Shown one piece after another: positions 55,709 through 59,421 of a stretch of 59,421 nucleotides of DNA (within the stretch, counting starts at the first letter, position 1; every line of letters starts with the position of its first letter). This DNA comes from an uncultured Flavobacteriales bacterium (GTDB taxonomy: Bacteria > Bacteroidota > Bacteroidia > Flavobacteriales_D > Parvicellaceae). Location: the NCBI GenBank assembly GCA_913042175.1, contig CAJWIX010000004.1:1-59421 (forward strand), given 5' to 3'. The position numbers and the translations under genes are program-made. The notes under the pieces were generated by a model. It saw nothing but the letters and a program-made list of their open reading frames with translations. It was not told where the DNA came from and searched no databases.

Positions 55709-58700
55709 TTAATCCATCTCTACCATTTGCCATGACCCAGAATTTATAAGAGGCTCAGCTTGTTTGAATTTCATTTCTTTTGTTTCGCCATTTTGAAGAT
55801 TCAAGACTTTTACTCTTTCATTTCTTCCTGGTTTTTTGGTTACCATAATAGGCTTTGATTTTACAGGACCTGATTGATCTCTTTGAGCAGCTTCCTTATT
55901 TAATTGAGTTGCTTGAGCTATATCTTCTCTTCCAGTCTTTAGCTTGCTGTAATCTTGTTTTTGTGGTTGATGAGAGGAGGTAACAGCCTGTTCATTGGTA
56001 TCATAAATTTGAGCTTTCATTAAAAATGAAATTATATCTCTATTCATTTTATCCATCATACCTTGAAAGAGTTGATATCCTTCCAATTTATATATTAACA
56101 AAGGATCTTTCTGCTCATATTGCGCGTGGTATACACTTTGCTTCAAGAAGTCCATTTCTCTTAAATGTTCCTTCCATTCGTTATCTATAAATCCAAGTGT
56201 GATACTTCTTTCTAAAGCTTTAAGCGCTTCCAAACCTTCAGTTTCATAAACCTTAGAAAGTTTAGCTACAACTTTCATAACTCTTTTACCATCAGTAAAT
56301 GGGATAACGATATTTTCTATTTTATCACCCTGTTGCTCATATATATTCTTGATTACAGGAAATGCTCTTTCTTGAATATAAGCTGACTTTCTGTTGTATC
56401 TCTCCTTAGCATTTTGATATAGTTGCGTTGCAAGTTCATTAATATCTTTTTCTAAAAATTCTTTTTCAGAAAATGGTGGTTCAATGCCAAAGTTGGTAAT
56501 AACATCAAATTTAAAACTTTCATAATCGGAACTTTCTTGTGTGAATGATATGATACTGAAACTGATATCATAAATCATATTATCTATATCCAGGTCTAAT
56601 TTTTCACCAAATAAAGCATTCTTTCTTCTGTTATAAATAGCTGTTCTTTGACTATTCATCACATCATCAAACTCCAATAATCGTTTTCTTATACCAAAAT
56701 TGTTTTCCTCTACCTTTTTCTGAGCTCGTTCAATAGATTTTGTAATCATGGAGTGTTGAATAACTTCTCCTTCTTTATGCCCCATTCTATCCATCATCTT
56801 TGCAATTCGTTCAGAACCAAACAAACGCATTAAATTATCTTCAAGAGAAACAAAAAATTGAGATGAACCAGGATCACCTTGTCTTCCAGACCTACCTCTT
56901 AGCTGTCTATCAACCCTTCTTGAATCATGTCTTTCTGTTCCAATAATGGCCAATCCACCACCTTCTTTAACCCCTTCACCTAATTTAATATCTGTACCTC
57001 TACCTGCCATGTTTGTAGCAATAGTTACAGTACCTGGTTTCCCAGCCTCTGTAACAACTTCAGCTTCTTTTTGATGAAGTTTAGCATTCAACACCTGATG
57101 AGGAACTTTTTTCATCTTTAACATTCTGGAAAGAAGTTCTGAAACTTCTACAGAAGTAGTACCTACCAATACTGGTCGTCCAGCAGACCTTAATTCCTCA
57201 ATCTCATTAATAATAGCTTGATATTTTTCTCTACCAGTCTTAAAAACCAAGTCATTTTGATCAAATCTTATGACGGGCTTGTTGGTTTGAACTACAACTA
57301 CATCTAATTCATAAATATCCCAAAACTCTTTAGCTTCTGTTTCTGCCGTACCAGTCATACCAGCTAATTTGTGGTACATTCTAAAGTAATTTTGTAAGGT
57401 GATTGTAGCATAAGTTTGAGAAGCAGCTTCAACTTTTACATTTTCTTTTGCTTCAATAGCTTGATGTAATCCGTCAGAATATCTCCTGCCCTCCATAATT
57501 CTACCCGTCTGTTCATCCACTATTTTCACCTTGTTGTCCATGACAACATATTCAATATCTTTTTCAAAAAGTGTATAAGCTTTCAACAACTGATTCATGG
57601 AATGAATACGTTCTGCCTTAACTGTATAATCAGCCATCATCTCGTCCTTAAGCTTAATGATTTGCTTAGAATCTGAGTGTTGTTGTTCTATTTCTGCTAC
57701 TTTCTCCCCTATATCAGGTAAAATATAAAAATCTGGGTCGTTCTCTCCAGAAATTAAATCAATTCCTTTCTCAGTAAGATCAATCGTGTTATTCTTTTCA
57801 TCTATCACAAAATATAGAAGCTCATCTGCCTTAGGCATCTCCTTAGCATTATCTTGCAGATAGAAATTTTCAGTTTTTTGTAAATGTACTTTAACACCAG
57901 GCTCACTTAAATACTTTATAAGTGCCTTATTTTTTGGCAACCCTCTAAAAGATCTAAAAAGAGCTAAACACCCATCTTCAAATAGTTGTTTTTGTTCTTT
58001 CTTATCTAGACCTTCTGATTCCGATTTAGCAATTTTTGTTTTTGCTTCATTAAGCAGTCCATTAATCAATTTTCGTTGATAATTAACTAAGGTTTCTACT
58101 TTTGGTTTTAAACCTACATATTCTTGTTCATCTCCTTTTGGTACAGGTCCTGAAATAATAAGTGGTGTTCTTGCATCATCAATTAAAACAGAATCCACCT
58201 CATCAATAATTGCATAATGGTGCTTTCGTTGAACTAACCCTTCTGTTTCAGACACCATATTATCTCTCAAATAATCAAACCCAAATTCATTATTGGTTCC
58301 AAAAGTTATATCTGCATCATAAGCCGCTTTTCGTTCAGGAGAATGTGGCTGATACCTGTCAATACAATCCACTGTTAAGCCATGGAATTGATACAATGGG
58401 CCCATCCATTCTGCATCTCTTCTGGCTAAGTAATCATTCACTGTTACCACATGGACACCTTTGCCAACTAGAGCGTTTAAATAAACTGGTAAAGTGGCTA
58501 CCAAGGTTTTACCTTCACCGGTCATCATCTCTGCAATTTTGCCTTTATGCAATGCCGCACCACCCATTAATTGAACATCATAATGCACCATGGACCACTG
58601 TATTTCAGACCCTGCAGCATCCCACGTATTTGACCAAAGAGCATGATCACCTTCAATTTTGACAAAGTCTGAATTTTCGGCTAAAATTTTATCAAAATCA

Positions 58701-59098
58701 TTGGCTTTTACTTTTAACAATCCGTTTGTTGTTAGCCTTCTTGCCGTTTCTTTTACTACAGCAAAGGCTTTTGGCATTAATTCAAGAAGTTTTTCCTCAA
58801 TAAGTGCATTCTCATCCTTCTCTAATGATTCTACTTTTTCAAATAAAGCTTCTTTATCTTGAATAGACATATTTTCAGATGAAGCTTTTTGTTTAAGCTC
58901 ATGAACCTCATCAGAAATCATTTTGTAAGATGATATTATTTCCTCTTTGAAAATTCGCGACTGATCCCTTAGCTGATCATCTGACAATTGTTGCAATTCA
59001 CTAAATACCCCAGCAGTTTGATCTATTATAGGCGACAGCTCTTTTAAATCTTTTTGAGATTTATCTCCAAAGAGTTTTTTTAGGATTCCATCAAGCAT
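55709..59098 (-). CDS. secA: Protein translocase ATPase SecA
   Basis: The 1129-residue ATPase drives proteins through SecYEG. Walker A is MTGEGKTL, the DEAD-like box is IIDEVDSVLIDDARTP, motif VI is RQLRGRSGRQGDPG, and the helical scaffold contains HAQYEQKDPL. It is longer than E. coli SecA (901) because of inserts around residues 320-470, as in other Bacteroidota. The usual Cys-rich zinc tail is absent; the chain ends with a short basic segment and a beta-like tip. It follows the DUF2795 gene on the minus strand, with a 105-base spacer. Confidence 0.97.
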   Translation of the reverse strand: MLDGILKKLFGDKSQKDLKELSPIIDQTAGVFSELQQLSDDQLRDQSRIFKEEIISSYKMISDEVHELKQKASSENMSIQDKEALFEKVESLEKDENALIEEKLLELMPKAFAVVKETARRLTTNGLLKVKANDFDKILAENSDFVKIEGDHALWSNTWDAAGSEIQWSMVHYDVQLMGGAALHKGKIAEMMTGEGKTLVATLPVYLNALVGKGVHVVTVNDYLARRDAEWMGPLYQFHGLTVDCIDRYQPHSPERKAAYDADITFGTNNEFGFDYLRDNMVSETEGLVQRKHHYAIIDEVDSVLIDDARTPLIISGPVPKGDEQEYVGLKPKVETLVNYQRKLINGLLNEAKTKIAKSESEGLDKKEQKQLFEDGCLALFRSFRGLPKNKALIKYLSEPGVKVHLQKTENFYLQDNAKEMPKADELLYFVIDEKNNTIDLTEKGIDLISGENDPDFYILPDIGEKVAEIEQQHSDSKQIIKLKDEMMADYTVKAERIHSMNQLLKAYTLFEKDIEYVVMDNKVKIVDEQTGRIMEGRRYSDGLHQAIEAKENVKVEAASQTYATITLQNYFRMYHKLAGMTGTAETEAKEFWDIYELDVVVVQTNKPVIRFDQNDLVFKTGREKYQAIINEIEELRSAGRPVLVGTTSVEVSELLSRMLKMKKVPHQVLNAKLHQKEAEVVTEAGKPGTVTIATNMAGRGTDIKLGEGVKEGGGLAIIGTERHDSRRVDRQLRGRSGRQGDPGSSQFFVSLEDNLMRLFGSERIAKMMDRMGHKEGEVIQHSMITKSIERAQKKVEENNFGIRKRLLEFDDVMNSQRTAIYNRRKNALFGEKLDLDIDNMIYDISFSIISFTQESSDYESFKFDVITNFGIEPPFSEKEFLEKDINELATQLYQNAKERYNRKSAYIQERAFPVIKNIYEQQGDKIENIVIPFTDGKRVMKVVAKLSKVYETEGLEALKALERSITLGFIDNEWKEHLREMDFLKQSVYHAQYEQKDPLLIYKLEGYQLFQGMMDKMNRDIISFLMKAQIYDTNEQAVTSSHQPQKQDYSKLKTGREDIAQATQLNKEAAQRDQSGPVKSKPIMVTKKPGRNERVKVLNLQNGETKEMKFKQAEPLINSGSWQMVEMD

Positions 59099-59154
59099 GA
59101 CTTAATTTTTCGGATGATAAAAATAATCGAATAGTTCAAACAAGCGTAAACTAT

Positions 59155-59170
59155 AATCTTAAAAAAGATT
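59155..59170. repeat. Inverted repeat between the DUF2795 gene and secA
   Basis: AATCTT (59155-59160), loop AAAA, AAGATT (59165-59170). It lies 34 bases past the DUF2795 stop on the minus strand and may be a weak terminator or leader hairpin. AT-rich and short. Confidence 0.3.
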
Positions 59171-59203
59171 AAAGTTAAATGAAGAGGATTAAATAAAATT
59201 TAT

Positions 59204-59421
59204 TTAATACTCGTCTTCATTGAAGAAGAAGTCCTCCTTAGTAGGGTAATCAGGCCAAATTTCTTCAATTCTATCATAGATTTCTCCTTCATCTTCCAAT
59301 GCTTGAAGATTTTCAACTACTTCTAACGGAGCGCCAGTTCTCATGGCAAAATCTATAAGTTCGTCCTTTGATGCTGGCCAAGGAGCGTCTTCTAAATATG
59401 ATGCAAGTTCTAATGTCCAAT
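59204..59421 (-). CDS. DUF2795 protein (partial, C-terminal part)
   Basis: The minus-strand frame from the window edge to TAA at 59204-59206 gives 71 residues: WTLELASYLEDAPWPASKDE, FAMRTGAP, VVENLQALEDE and a very acidic Phe-rich end (KEDFFFNEDEY). This is the small DUF2795 domain, usually a protein of about 75 residues in Bacteroidota, so only the first few residues are missing. Function unknown. Its place before secA is common in Flavobacteriia. Confidence 0.8.
   Translation of the reverse strand, partial: WTLELASYLEDAPWPASKDELIDFAMRTGAPLEVVENLQALEDEGEIYDRIEEIWPDYPTKEDFFFNEDEY

Noticed and set aside
1-59421. CRISPR arrays, insertion sequences, integrase or phage genes
   Set aside because: No regularly spaced repeats, transposase motifs or phage structural genes were seen on either strand.

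Overview
The window comes from an AT-rich Bacteroidota genome, most likely a member of the Flavobacteriia. Evidence: a 1129-residue SecA, three secreted proteins with type IX secretion sorting domains, a Bacteroidota-type succinate dehydrogenase with one fused cytochrome b subunit, DUF3127 and DUF2795 proteins, and several promoters of the Bacteroidota type (-7 box TAnnTTTG). The family-level placement is inference. No rRNA, insertion sequence, phage gene or CRISPR array is visible, and no gene-free stretch exceeds about 200 bases.

Region 1 (1-5609, + strand) is the least ordinary part. A partial gene is followed by its own paralogue, then by a small helical protein, two related multi-pass membrane proteins whose conserved blocks resemble DUF2207, and a TelA-family protein. 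The middle genes overlap by 4 to 11 bases. This looks like a membrane-associated TelA/TerB-type stress or defence operon and is my main candidate for an undescribed system.

Region 2 (5.6-25.9 kb) is mostly core and envelope genes: an EamA transporter; yicC-gmk-nadD; a Pmp3-like lipoprotein; a Val/Pro repeat membrane protein; an OmpA-like lipoprotein; a peptide-binding lipoprotein; a large predicted outer-membrane beta-barrel protein converging on lepA; metF; sdhCAB; a 2-hydroxyacid dehydrogenase; and mgtE.

Region 3 (25.9-44.7 kb) holds rsmA and an MsbA-like exporter diverging from rbfA-methyltransferase-tsaE-ald; pdhB diverging from etfB-etfA; a bifunctional nuclease with a UVR tail; a CNT nucleoside transporter ahead of thyA-folA; and, on the minus strand, tRNA-Leu(UAG)-tig-clpP-clpX. 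A flavin reductase, a DUF3127 OB-fold protein with an SSB-like acidic tip, and an AtoE-type fatty acid transporter follow.

Region 4 (44.7-59.4 kb) has a GT39-type glycosyltransferase and a secreted phosphatase on the minus strand. Facing away from them is a polyamine operon: arginine decarboxylase, agmatinase, a deoxyhypusine-synthase-like enzyme probably making homospermidine, and an SLC13 transporter that lacks a normal start codon. Two type IX-secreted proteins, secA and the end of a DUF2795 gene complete the window.
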